64,000 nucleotides of DNA. It comes from Bacteroides zhangwenhongii (GTDB lineage Bacteria > Bacteroidota > Bacteroidia > Bacteroidales > Bacteroidaceae). The stretch lies in the NCBI RefSeq assembly GCF_009193325.2, contig NZ_CP059856.1, positions 1,116,001 to 1,180,000 of the forward strand, given 5' to 3'. Below the pieces are notes generated by a model. It ran no database searches, had not been told where the DNA came from, and was given only the letters and a program-made list of their open reading frames with translations. The position numbers and the translations under genes are program-made. Below are positions 19,171 to 26,050 of this stretch, piece after piece; the first letter of the stretch is position 1; each line of letters starts with the position of its first letter.

Positions 19171-20268
19171 TTATTCTTCTACGGAAAATTTGTAAATAGT
19201 GATTTGTTGATACTCATCGCCCGGTAGCAAGGTAGCCGATGGAAAATGAGGCTTGTTCGGAGTATCCGGGAAACATTGAGCTTCAAAGCAGATAGCGCTT
19301 CTTGCAGGGAAGGTAGCACCGTGTGCACCTTCGAATCCGTTGAGCCAGTTTCCGGTATAAAGCTGTACACCGGCTTCCGTTGTATATACTTCCATGAGAC
19401 GTCCGCTTTTCGGATCCTTGCAGGTCGCGGCCAACTCAAGCGAACCGCTCTCTGTCTTGTTCAATACGTAGCAATGGTCATATCCTGCGCCGAATACCAA
19501 TTGCTGGAACTTATCATCGATACGTTCGCCTACGGTGTGCGGAGTACGGAAATCCATCGGTGTACCTTCTACTTTGGCTATTTCTCCGGTAGGGATGGAA
19601 ACTTCGTCAATAGGTGTATAGAAATCAGCGTTGATAGTAACGATATGGTCGTTGACAGTAGGAGTGGGAGCGGCTATGCCGGCAAGATTGAAGAAACCGT
19701 GATTGGTCAGATTGGCTACTGTAGCTTTGTCCGTTGTAGCGCGATATTCAATATTCAGAGCATTCACCTCGTCATCCAGGCGGTAAGTCATTTCTACTTC
19801 CAGATTACCGGGGAACCCCTCTTCGCCGTCGGCGGAAACATAATTGAATTGCACTGTACCTTCATCAATCTGAACAGCGTCCCATACGCGGGCGTGGAAA
19901 CCGGTAGGTCCTCCATGCAGGGAGTTCGGCCCGTTGTTGATGGTGAGTTCATGTTCTTCGCCGAACAAGGTGAATTTTCCTTTGGCAATGCGGTTGCCGT
20001 AACGTCCGATAGTCGTACTCAGGAAAGGTTCGGGACTGTTGATTACATGGTCGATACTGTCGTGTCCGAGAATCACATTGGCATACTTACCGTTTTTATC
20101 CGGTACCATAATAGAAAGAATGGCGCATCCGTAATTTGTTACAGCTACTTCCATTCCCTTCTTGTTTTTGAGGATAAATAAATCAGTTTCTTTATTGTTT
20201 ATCTCCTTTTGGAAATCTTTCCGGCTGAGCCCTGATAGATTCCCTTCTGTTGGGAATGTGTTATTCAT
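19171..20268 (-). CDS. galM: Galactose mutarotase (aldose 1-epimerase)
   Basis: Interconverts alpha and beta anomers of galactose or glucose. It has 365 residues from the ATG at 20268; a TTG 27 nt upstream was rejected because an ATG follows in frame. Motifs include GRYGNRIAKGKF, NGPNSLHGGPTGFH (with the catalytic His region), NLTNHGFFNLAG, the DxRTPHTVGERID segment, and the catalytic Glu in FEAQCFPDTPN near the end. There is no signal peptide, unlike some Bacteroides paralogues, so it is cytoplasmic. It is first in the galM-gluP-galK operon and divergent from manA across 164 bp. Confidence 0.95.
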   Translation of the reverse strand: MNNTFPTEGNLSGLSRKDFQKEINNKETDLFILKNKKGMEVAVTNYGCAILSIMVPDKNGKYANVILGHDSIDHVINSPEPFLSTTIGRYGNRIAKGKFTLFGEEHELTINNGPNSLHGGPTGFHARVWDAVQIDEGTVQFNYVSADGEEGFPGNLEVEMTYRLDDEVNALNIEYRATTDKATVANLTNHGFFNLAGIAAPTPTVNDHIVTINADFYTPIDEVSIPTGEIAKVEGTPMDFRTPHTVGERIDDKFQQLVFGAGYDHCYVLNKTESGSLELAATCKDPKSGRLMEVYTTEAGVQLYTGNWLNGFEGAHGATFPARSAICFEAQCFPDTPNKPHFPSATLLPGDEYQQITIYKFSVEE

Positions 20269-20366
20269 GTCTGGTATTATTAAAATTTCCTGCAAATAAA
20301 AGGAAATTCTTTCTTACTCACAAATATTCCTATTAAATATAGTCTAAAATTTGAACTATTTTTCGT

Positions 20367-20395
20367 ATGTTTGTTCCCGGATTGAAACAATCCGA
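20367..20395 (+). promoter_or_regulatory. Probable manA promoter and 5' UTR hairpin
   Basis: TATGTTTG (20367-20374) matches the Bacteroides -7 box. It is followed at once by a small perfect stem-loop (CGGATTG, loop AAA, CAATCCG; 20379-20395) at the predicted start of the transcript. A -33 TTTG at the usual spacing was not found. Confidence 0.5.
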
Positions 20396-20432
20396 GCGAA
20401 TTTAATCTAAGTTTATAACAAGAAAAACAAAA

Positions 20433-21404
20433 ATGTATCCATTAAAATTCGAACCCATTCTGAAGCAGACGCTTTGGGGGGGCGACAAAATTATTCCGTT
20501 CAAGCATCTGAACGCTGACTTGAAGGGAGTAGGAGAAAGCTGGGAGATTTCCGGCGTTGAAGACAATGAGTCCGTTGTGGCGAATGGCCCGGACAAAGGT
20601 TTAACCTTGGCTGATATGGTAAGAAGGTATCGCGAGGAATTGGTGGGAGAAGCGAACTATGCTCGTTTCGGAAACAAATTTCCGTTGCTCATCAAGTTTA
20701 TCGACGCTAAACAGGATTTGTCCATCCAGGTACACCCGACAGACGAACTGGCGAAGAAACGCCATAATTCAATGGGTAAGACAGAAATGTGGTATGTGGT
20801 AGATGCCGACAAAGGAGCAAAGTTGCGTTCGGGATTTTCCGAACAGATTACTCCGAAAGAATATAAAGAACGTGTGTTGAACAATACGATCACTGACGTA
20901 TTGCAGGAATACGAGATTCATCCGGGTGATGTGTTCTTTCTTCCTGCCGGGCGTGTGCACAGTATCGGGGCAGGTTCATTCATCGCCGAGATTCAGCAGA
21001 CTTCCGACATCACTTACCGTATCTATGACTTCAACCGTAAAGATGCGAATGGTAAAACCCGTGAGCTTCACACTGATTTAGCCCGTGAAGCCATCAACTA
21101 TGAGGTATTGGATGATTATCGCACGAAGTATGAACCTTTGAAGGATGAACCGGTGGAATTGGTGGCTTGTCCTTACTTCACTACTTCTTTGTATGACATG
21201 ACTGAAGAAATCAGTTGCGATTATTCGGAACTCGACTCATTCGTGATCTTTATCTGTATGGAGGGATCATGCGTAATGAAAGATAATGAAGGCAATGAAC
21301 TGACAGTCAATGCGGGAGAATCAATCTTGCTACCTGCTACGACGCAGGATGTCACTATTACTCCCGTAGGAGGTAATGTGAAACTGTTGGAAACGTACGT
21401 ATAA
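20433..21404 (+). CDS. manA: Mannose-6-phosphate isomerase, class I (cupin)
   Basis: Interconverts mannose-6-phosphate and fructose-6-phosphate, feeding GDP-mannose/GDP-fucose for surface glycans as well as mannose catabolism. It has 323 residues, typical of the short Bacteroides/Bacillus type. KFIDAKQDLSIQVHPTDE carries the zinc ligands Gln and His, and TEMWYVVDADKGAKL and the later SIGAGSFIAEIQQTSD and TYRIYDFNR segments are family signatures. The codons for LWGGDK contain a 7-G run, preserved in frame. Its own promoter and a strong terminator (21423-21457) make it a single-gene unit. Confidence 0.96.
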   Translation: MYPLKFEPILKQTLWGGDKIIPFKHLNADLKGVGESWEISGVEDNESVVANGPDKGLTLADMVRRYREELVGEANYARFGNKFPLLIKFIDAKQDLSIQVHPTDELAKKRHNSMGKTEMWYVVDADKGAKLRSGFSEQITPKEYKERVLNNTITDVLQEYEIHPGDVFFLPAGRVHSIGAGSFIAEIQQTSDITYRIYDFNRKDANGKTRELHTDLAREAINYEVLDDYRTKYEPLKDEPVELVACPYFTTSLYDMTEEISCDYSELDSFVIFICMEGSCVMKDNEGNELTVNAGESILLPATTQDVTITPVGGNVKLLETYV

Positions 21405-21422
21405 TGTATGATTAAACTAAAG

Positions 21423-21457
21423 AATGAGCCGGAGTACTGAATTCCGGCTCATTTTAT
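21423..21457 (+). terminator. Rho-independent terminator after manA
   Basis: An 11-bp perfect stem (AATGAGCCGGA at 21423-21433, TCCGGCTCATT at 21443-21453) with a 9-nt loop is followed by TTTATATT. It lies 18 nt after the manA stop and directly abuts the 3' end of the convergent antitoxin gene, so it may serve both strands. Confidence 0.85.
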
Positions 21458-21759
21458 ATTGGGCGTAACTCTACGGTCAGTCCCATAGCTGCTGCGATGC
21501 GGTACAAGGTAGAAACGGTGGGAACTGTAAGCCCTCTTTCTACACGGGATATATATCCCTTATCAGCTCCTATTCGTCTAGCAAGCTCCGCTTGCGTTAA
21601 TCTTGCGTTTTTACGAGCATCTAATAGGATTTGGGCATTATATTCTTCCCATGCTTTCTCCCGGTTCTTTTCACGTTCGGGAGTTCCTTCTTTGCCAAGA
21701 CCCTCATCCAACCAAGTATCTACGTCGTAGATGTCTTTACTGATTTCTTTTAGCGTCAT
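21454..21759 (-). CDS. higA: HigA-type antitoxin, XRE helix-turn-helix
   Basis: A 101-residue antitoxin and probable autorepressor. Residues 48-98 form an XRE helix-turn-helix (RLTQAELARRIGADKGYISR then VPTVSTLYRIAAAMGL). The N-terminal half is charged and helical and probably covers the toxin. Its ATG at 21759 lies inside the 3' end of the toxin gene (23-nt overlap) and is preceded by a strong ribosome site AGGAGG, so the antitoxin can be translated efficiently. The toxin-first order is the HigBA arrangement. Confidence 0.88.
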   Translation of the reverse strand: MTLKEISKDIYDVDTWLDEGLGKEGTPEREKNREKAWEEYNAQILLDARKNARLTQAELARRIGADKGYISRVERGLTVPTVSTLYRIAAAMGLTVELRPI

Positions 21760-22069
21760 AATATTCCTCCTTTAGTTTTATTGCTTTTTTAATTTCACAA
21801 TCAGGCGTTTTCTGTGTTTTTTTCCTGAATGCGTTGAACAGAATTACAATTGTATCCCCGTCATAGGCGAAAAAGATGCGGAACTCATTATTCCCGTAAT
21901 TTACACGAAATTCATAAATCCCATCACGTATGAATTTAATAAAGTGTCTGGGTATCTTATTCTCTACTTTGAATAAATCCAGCGCGCGACGAATTTTTCC
22001 ACATTCTTCTTTCGATAGTGTCGAAATGAAGTCGGAAAAATAGTGCTTGTATGCGATTATCTTTTTCAT
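21737..22069 (-). CDS. higB: HigB/RelE-type mRNA interferase toxin
   Basis: A 110-residue RelE-superfamily toxin that by family cleaves mRNA at the ribosome. I start it at the ATG 22069 (MKKIIAYKHYF); the longer frame upstream has no good start. The signature YEFRVNYGNNEFRIFFAYD and the following IVILFNAFRKKTQKTP are characteristic of the phage-derived Gp49-like HigB group. It overlaps the antitoxin gene by 23 nt. The promoter -7 box ends only 4 nt before this ATG, which suggests a leaderless transcript for the toxin. Confidence 0.87.
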   Translation of the reverse strand: MKKIIAYKHYFSDFISTLSKEECGKIRRALDLFKVENKIPRHFIKFIRDGIYEFRVNYGNNEFRIFFAYDGDTIVILFNAFRKKTQKTPDCEIKKAIKLKEEYYDAKRNQ

Positions 22070-22073
22070 ACTA

Positions 22074-22104
22074 CAAAAGTAGTGAAAGTTATATAGAAAT
22101 ACAA
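22074..22104 (-). promoter_or_regulatory. Promoter of the toxin-antitoxin operon
   Basis: On the minus strand, TTG (22102-22104) is separated by 20 bp from TACTTTTG (22074-22081). Both boxes and the spacing fit the Bacteroides consensus. The toxin start codon begins at 22069, so the predicted transcription start coincides with, or nearly with, the A of the ATG. Confidence 0.65.
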
Positions 22105-22251
22105 CCAACGGCTAACTTTTTCTTTATCATATTATTTTTTAATTTCATATTTAACTATATTTATTAGGTGATTTATGATGAATACATGGAAAAGATTTGT
22201 TCTTTTGCTGCTCGCCAAATGGTGTAATACATAAATTAATTAGTAATGTAA

Positions 22252-23199
22252 ATGAAAAACAAAAAAGGATTTAGCCGATGTGCGAATGATTACATCGGTC
22301 GTTTGCGTGAGGAAGGACGTTATTCTACGGCTCATGTTTATCAGAGTGCCATTTTTTCGTTCAGTAAGTTTTGTGGTACGTGCAATGTGTCGTTCAGACA
22401 AATTACTCGTGAGTGTTTGCGGCTTTACGAGGAGCACCTTTGTGAGCGTGGCTTAAAGCCCAATACCGTTTCTACGTATATGCGTATGATTCGTAGTATC
22501 TATAATCGTGGCGTGAAAGCCGGCAATACACCCTATGTGTTTGCTCTGTTTCATGAAGCTTATACAGGGATCGATGTCCGGCAAAAGAAGGCGTTACCTC
22601 TCTTCGAGTTATATAGACTTCTGTATGAAGATCCCCAATCGGAACGTTTGCGCCGTACACAGGACATTGCTTCCCTGATGTTTCAGCTCTGTGGAATGCC
22701 GTTCGTCGATCTGGCTCATTTGGAAAAGTCGGCTCTTGAAAATAATGTACTGCGTTACAAACGTGTCAAGACCAAAACTATTATGTGTGTGGAAGTACTT
22801 GATAGTGCGATGGAGAAGATGAACCGACTCTGGAATACGCGTGAGCCCCAGCCGAATTGTCCCGACTACCTGTTTGATATTCTTCGCGGGGATAAGAGCC
22901 GGAAAGATGAAAGGGCTTATCGGGAATACCAGTCCGCCCTCCGGAAATTTAATAATGATTTGAAAGAACTGGCAAGAGTCCTACATTTAAAATCACCTGT
23001 CACTTCATACGCATTACGCCATTCTTGGGCTACTATTGCCAAATATAGGGGCGTATCTATCGAAATGATCAGTGAGGCGTTAGGGCATAAATCTATAAAA
23101 ACGACACAAACTTATTTGAAAGGCTTCGGACTTAAGGAACAGACAGAGGTAAATAAAGGAAATTTATCTTACATCAAAAATAGCCATTCAGGCAAGTAA
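22252..23199 (+). CDS. Tyrosine recombinase, probable inverter of the capsule promoter
   Basis: A 315-residue site-specific recombinase. The N-terminal SAM-like core-binding domain (STAHVYQSAIFSFSKF, LKPNTVSTYMRMIRSIYNRG) is followed by the catalytic domain. The C-terminal box SYALRHSWATIAKYRG supplies the second Arg, ALGHKSIKTTQTYL supplies His and the nucleophilic Tyr, and VKTKT the beta-strand Lys. At the place of the first catalytic Arg the protein reads QLCGMPFVDL. Relatives I remember have RGM there, so residue 147 is Cys (codon TGT at 22690-22692), one transition from Arg CGT. It lies just upstream of the invertible segment and upxY, the usual position for the dedicated capsule-promoter invertase in B. 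thetaiotaomicron. Confidence 0.88.
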   Translation: MKNKKGFSRCANDYIGRLREEGRYSTAHVYQSAIFSFSKFCGTCNVSFRQITRECLRLYEEHLCERGLKPNTVSTYMRMIRSIYNRGVKAGNTPYVFALFHEAYTGIDVRQKKALPLFELYRLLYEDPQSERLRRTQDIASLMFQLCGMPFVDLAHLEKSALENNVLRYKRVKTKTIMCVEVLDSAMEKMNRLWNTREPQPNCPDYLFDILRGDKSRKDERAYREYQSALRKFNNDLKELARVLHLKSPVTSYALRHSWATIAKYRGVSIEMISEALGHKSIKTTQTYLKGFGLKEQTEVNKGNLSYIKNSHSGK

Positions 23200-23239
23200 A
23201 AAGTTGCAAAGTGTTATAAATCAATAGTGAATAGTGGTA

Positions 23240-23518
23240 GTTACTTCTTAGGTAACGGAATTAAAATTTGTCGCAAAGATAGTCAAAAACATAGATAGTA
23301 AACAAGTAATCCTTTAGTTTTTTTCGTTTTATTCGATTTTTTGAATAAAAAATGCTTGAACATGAAATAACAGTATTTTCATGTTCCATGTTTCCTTTTG
23401 CCTAATTTCAAGATTTTTTCTTACTAATTATTAGGCTCTTACCTTTTTATACCCATTCGTATGTGTAAATTCTCCCTATACCGTCAAAGTGCGTTTTATC
23501 CGTTACCTAAGAAGTAAC
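23240..23518. repeat. Invertible promoter segment bounded by perfect 20-bp inverted repeats
   Basis: The left repeat (23240-23259) is GTTACTTCTTAGGTAACGGA. The right repeat (23499-23518) is its exact reverse complement. Each arm is itself a partial palindrome (GTTAC...GTAAC), as expected for a recombinase binding two half-sites. The 239 bp between them are very A+T-rich and hold no gene. The only good promoter inside (TTG at 23303-23305, 21 bp, TATCTTTG at 23274-23281) reads on the minus strand, away from upxY. A perfect 10-bp stem (GAACATGAAA at 23358-23367, TTTCATGTTC at 23377-23386) lies near the middle. As assembled, the capsule operon is therefore predicted OFF. Confidence 0.85.
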
Positions 23519-23541
23519 GGATGTATATGGGGTAAAAAAAC

Positions 23542-24120
23542 ATGATTTTAACAAACCGAAAATCAGAAAATGCTGGGCCTAGTAATGGGACAGGGGAAGG
23601 CGTAGCACACTCTAAACGCTGGTATGTCGCCTTGGTTCGTATGCACCATGAGAAGAAGGTTGCCGAGTATTTAGGTAAAATGGGGATTGAGAATTTTGTT
23701 CCTGTCCAGCAGGAGATTCATCAGTGGAGTGACCGTCGTAAGATGGTTGAAGCAGTTCTTCTTCCAATGATGGTATTTGTCCATGCCGATCCGAAGGAAC
23801 GTAAAGAAGTTCTAACTCTTTCTACAGTTAGTCGCTATATGGTGATGCGAGGTGAGAGCACACCGGCAGTGATTCCCGATGAGCAGATGGCTCGTTTCCG
23901 TTTCATGCTCGATTATTCCGAAGAAGCTATTTGTATGAGTAGTTCCCCTTTGGCACGTGGTGAAAAAGTACGTGTCATCAAGGGCCCTTTGACCGGACTG
24001 GTTGGTGAACTGGTCAATGTCGATGGCAAAAGCAAGATTGCCGTCCGGCTGAATATGCTGGGATGCGCTTGTGTCAATATGCCTATTGGTTATGTCGAGG
24101 CTATCTGCGAGAAAAACTAA
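23542..24120 (+). CDS. upxY: UpxY-type transcription antiterminator (NusG family)
   Basis: Lets RNA polymerase read through the long capsule operon. It has 192 residues. After about 25 variable residues comes the NGN domain (KRWYVALVRMHHEKKVAEYL, NFVPVQQEIHQWSDRRKMVE, LLPMMVFVHAD). The C-terminal KOW domain follows (GEKVRVIKGPLTGLVGELVN). It begins 23 nt after the invertible segment, so it would be the first gene transcribed when the promoter faces right. The inhibitor gene upxZ, which often follows upxY in B. fragilis, is not present; the next gene is the first wza. Confidence 0.95.
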   Translation: MILTNRKSENAGPSNGTGEGVAHSKRWYVALVRMHHEKKVAEYLGKMGIENFVPVQQEIHQWSDRRKMVEAVLLPMMVFVHADPKERKEVLTLSTVSRYMVMRGESTPAVIPDEQMARFRFMLDYSEEAICMSSSPLARGEKVRVIKGPLTGLVGELVNVDGKSKIAVRLNMLGCACVNMPIGYVEAICEKN

Positions 24121-24147
24121 TCCCGTCATCATTTATCCACCATTCAC

Positions 24148-24897
24148 ATGAATACGAAATTATCCGGTGCTTTTGCACTGATATTCTTTTTTTTCTTTTT
24201 TTCGGCTTGCCAGTCCTATAAGAAAGTACCTTACTTGCAGGATGCGGAGATTTTGAAACAGGCGAATACGCAAGTTGCGCCTGTTCAGGACGCAAGGCTG
24301 ATACCGGGTGATGAAGTTTCCATTCTTGTTTCCACTTCCGATCCGGTTGTTTCGCAGCCTTTCAATGCGCAAGGCAGTACGTTTCTATTGGACGATCAGG
24401 GAAATATCAATTATCCGGTTTTAGGTAAACTTCCGTTGAACGGTTTAACAAGTCGTGAAGCTGAAAACCTGATCACGGAGAGACTGAAAGCATACGTTAA
24501 AGAAAGACCTACGGTAGTAGTCCGTATGTCCGGCTTCAAAGTTTCAGTTTTGGGAGAAGTGGCCTCACCCGGTGTTTATCCGGTAGTGAACGAGCAGATC
24601 AACGTACTCGAAGCCCTTGCCATGGCAGGAGACCTGACCATTTATGGTGTTCGTGATAATGTAAAATTGATCCGCGAAGACCAGAATGGGCATAAACAGT
24701 TTGTTACACTCAATTTGAACGACGCGGATCTGTTATTATCTCCTTACTATCAGTTGCAACAGAATGACATCCTGTATGTCACTCCCAATAAAGTCAAAGC
24801 GCAGAGCGCAGACATCGGAACAAGTACAACGATGTGGATTTCGGGATTTTCTATCCTGATATCTATTGCCAGTTTGCTGGTCAATATACTTAGATAA
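24148..24897 (+). CDS. wza: Polysaccharide export lipoprotein (Wza family), first copy
   Basis: Forms the outer-membrane/periplasmic channel for capsule export. It has 249 residues with a lipoprotein signal ending in FFSAC. The hydrophobic core is six Phe codons made of runs of 8 and 7 T, itself a possible slippage site. The Poly_export domain (RLIPGDEVSILVS, FLLDDQGNINYPVLGKLPLNG) and an SLBB domain (KVSVLGEVASPGVYPV, ALAMAGDLTIYG) are present. A membrane segment near the C-terminus (WISGFSILISIASLLVNIL) completes it. It is closely similar to the second copy at 30429-31235, especially over the last 100 residues. An accessory cassette separates the two copies. Confidence 0.93.
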   Translation: MNTKLSGAFALIFFFFFFSACQSYKKVPYLQDAEILKQANTQVAPVQDARLIPGDEVSILVSTSDPVVSQPFNAQGSTFLLDDQGNINYPVLGKLPLNGLTSREAENLITERLKAYVKERPTVVVRMSGFKVSVLGEVASPGVYPVVNEQINVLEALAMAGDLTIYGVRDNVKLIREDQNGHKQFVTLNLNDADLLLSPYYQLQQNDILYVTPNKVKAQSADIGTSTTMWISGFSILISIASLLVNILR

Positions 24898-24907
24898 TAC
24901 TTTTTTA

Positions 24908-24984
24908 TTCACCACAGAGGACGCAGAGGAAAGAAATAATCTGTGGTGAAAAAACTCTGCGTCCTCTGCGTCCTCTGTGGTGAA
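24908..24984. repeat. Perfect 23-bp inverted repeat (CCACAGAGGACGCAGAGG type)
   Basis: The left arm (24908-24930) begins TTCACCACAGAGGACG. The right arm (24962-24984) is its exact reverse complement, with 31 bp between. The loop contains a partial third copy (CTGTGGTGAAAAAACTCTGCG). It lies between the convergent wza and HU-like genes, so a bidirectional terminator is the simplest reading. Sequences of this CACAGAGGACGCAGAGG kind recur in Bacteroides intergenic regions, as far as I recall. Confidence 0.8.
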
Positions 24985-24989
24985 TCCCC

Positions 24990-25478
24990 TTAAGCAGCCG
25001 GATCAGGCGCTTCACCGCCACCATCCGGTTTCGGATCAGGGGTATCACCCGAGTCAGAACCTCCTCCGGCAGTTGTCGGTTTCTGATATTCGGTCTGCTG
25101 TTTCAACTGGCTGTCGAGTTTCAGGTTGGTGGTTGACAAATTACCGGTAGCACGGGCTTTCAGACGCATACCAGTGATGTTTTTCTCCAATGAAAAATCT
25201 TCCAGCGTATCAGCCGCCTTGCTGCGGATGCCCACACCAAAGATGGCAAGGTCGTCGATTTTCACACATTTGCCGTCGAGCAGCAATTCCTTGATGCAGT
25301 CTACCATGTCGGAAAGTACACCTTTGATGACACCACCGGAATACGGTGAATTGTGTTTAGACATGTGTTCGGCAAGCTTGGTCAAATCAAACGTCTCGTC
25401 ACTTACCGCACGGGCGAACCATTTGCCTGCATTCAGGCCTTTTTGCTGTTGGTTTTGATAAATTTTGTAACGAATCAT
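24990..25478 (-). CDS. HU-like DNA-binding protein with disordered tail
   Basis: A 162-residue protein from the ATG at 25478 (MIRYKIYQNQQQKG); longer upstream starts were rejected. Residues 1-125 resemble the Bacteroides HU-like family: LTKLAEHMSKHNSPYSGGVI, then DMVDCIKELLLDGKCVKIDD and a beta arm FGVGIRSKA. The last 30 residues are Gly/Pro/Asp-rich (GGGSDSGDTPDPKPDGGG) and probably disordered. It is first of a group of accessory genes (HU-like, DUF4248, DUF3987, BT4734-like) that often lie beside capsule loci in this genus. It probably binds or bends DNA; its target is unknown. Confidence 0.82.
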   Translation of the reverse strand: MIRYKIYQNQQQKGLNAGKWFARAVSDETFDLTKLAEHMSKHNSPYSGGVIKGVLSDMVDCIKELLLDGKCVKIDDLAIFGVGIRSKAADTLEDFSLEKNITGMRLKARATGNLSTTNLKLDSQLKQQTEYQKPTTAGGGSDSGDTPDPKPDGGGEAPDPAA

Positions 25479-25698
25479 AAAACAATAAATTAAAGGGTTA
25501 AACATTGTGTCCGGGAGATTCTTTTCCCTTTCGACGATACAAAGATACAACCCTGAAACCCGCAGAAATCAATAGTCTACAGTTGCACGTGATTGTTGTC
25601 AATTATGCGCAGTAACGGTCGGTTATTCAATGGAAAAACGTAGGATATGTGAATATGTTTTGTTATTTTTGTAACTGTAAATCAGAAACTTATTCATT

Positions 25699-25917
25699 AT
25701 GAACGAATTCAAAATACGCGCCTACGGCCGCATGGAACTGGCTCAACTTTATTCTCCGGAACTAACTGACATTGCTGCATATCGAAAGATGAAGAAATGG
25801 ATCTCTTTATGTCCCGGACTTCTGCAACGCCTGTACGACTTAGGTTACGAATCAAAGCGCCGCTCATTCACCCCGTTGGAGGTGAGAGTGATTGTAGACG
25901 CCTTGGGAGAACCTTAG
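25699..25917 (+). CDS. DUF4248 family small protein
   Basis: A 72-residue protein of unknown function that I recognise as DUF4248 from FKIRAYGRMELAQLYSPELT, AYRKMKKWISLCPGL and the C-terminal FTPLEVRVIVDALGEP. It looks like a compact helical DNA-binding-like fold, but no function is established. It diverges from the HU-like gene. A run of three short palindromes spaced 22 bp follows directly after its stop codon, between it and the convergent DUF3987 gene. Confidence 0.8.
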   Translation: MNEFKIRAYGRMELAQLYSPELTDIAAYRKMKKWISLCPGLLQRLYDLGYESKRRSFTPLEVRVIVDALGEP

Positions 25918-25930
25918 AAGAGCGGAAAAG

Positions 25931-25990
25931 TAAAGCACCGCTTTAGCAATCGTAAAGCTATGCTTTACCACCTCTAAAGCGCCGCTTTAG
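25931..25990. repeat. Three palindromes with exact 22-bp period (core AAAGC-N3-GCTTT)
   Basis: Palindromes TAAAGC-ACC-GCTTTA (25931-25945), GTAAAGC-TAT-GCTTTAC (25952-25968) and CTAAAGC-GCC-GCTTTAG (25974-25990) have centres at 25938, 25960 and 25982. The core arms are constant while the loop and the spacers differ. They sit between the convergent DUF4248 and DUF3987 genes. The helical-repeat spacing (about two turns) favours cooperative protein binding over a simple terminator. Confidence 0.75.
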
Positions 25991-26050
25991 GATTCATGAA
26001 ACGTCCTGTTGTTATATAAATGCAAAAAATGCACTTTTTCCGAGGGCTCC

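Noticed and set aside
19246..20181. Open frame of 311 codons on the plus strand
   Set aside because: It is a shadow of galM on the other strand; no family resemblance was seen.
20475..20481. 7-G run in manA as a slippage switch
   Set aside because: The run is short and needed for conserved Trp-Gly-Gly codons of a housekeeping enzyme; no reason to expect phase variation.
23358..23386. 10-bp-arm hairpin inside the invertible segment as a terminator
   Set aside because: The stem is A+T-rich and not followed by a T-run on either strand, so I left it as part of the invertible segment instead of calling a terminator.
25931..25990. CRISPR-like array
   Set aside because: The three units are palindromes of constant arms with 5-6 bp between units; there are no spacers of CRISPR length and no cas genes.
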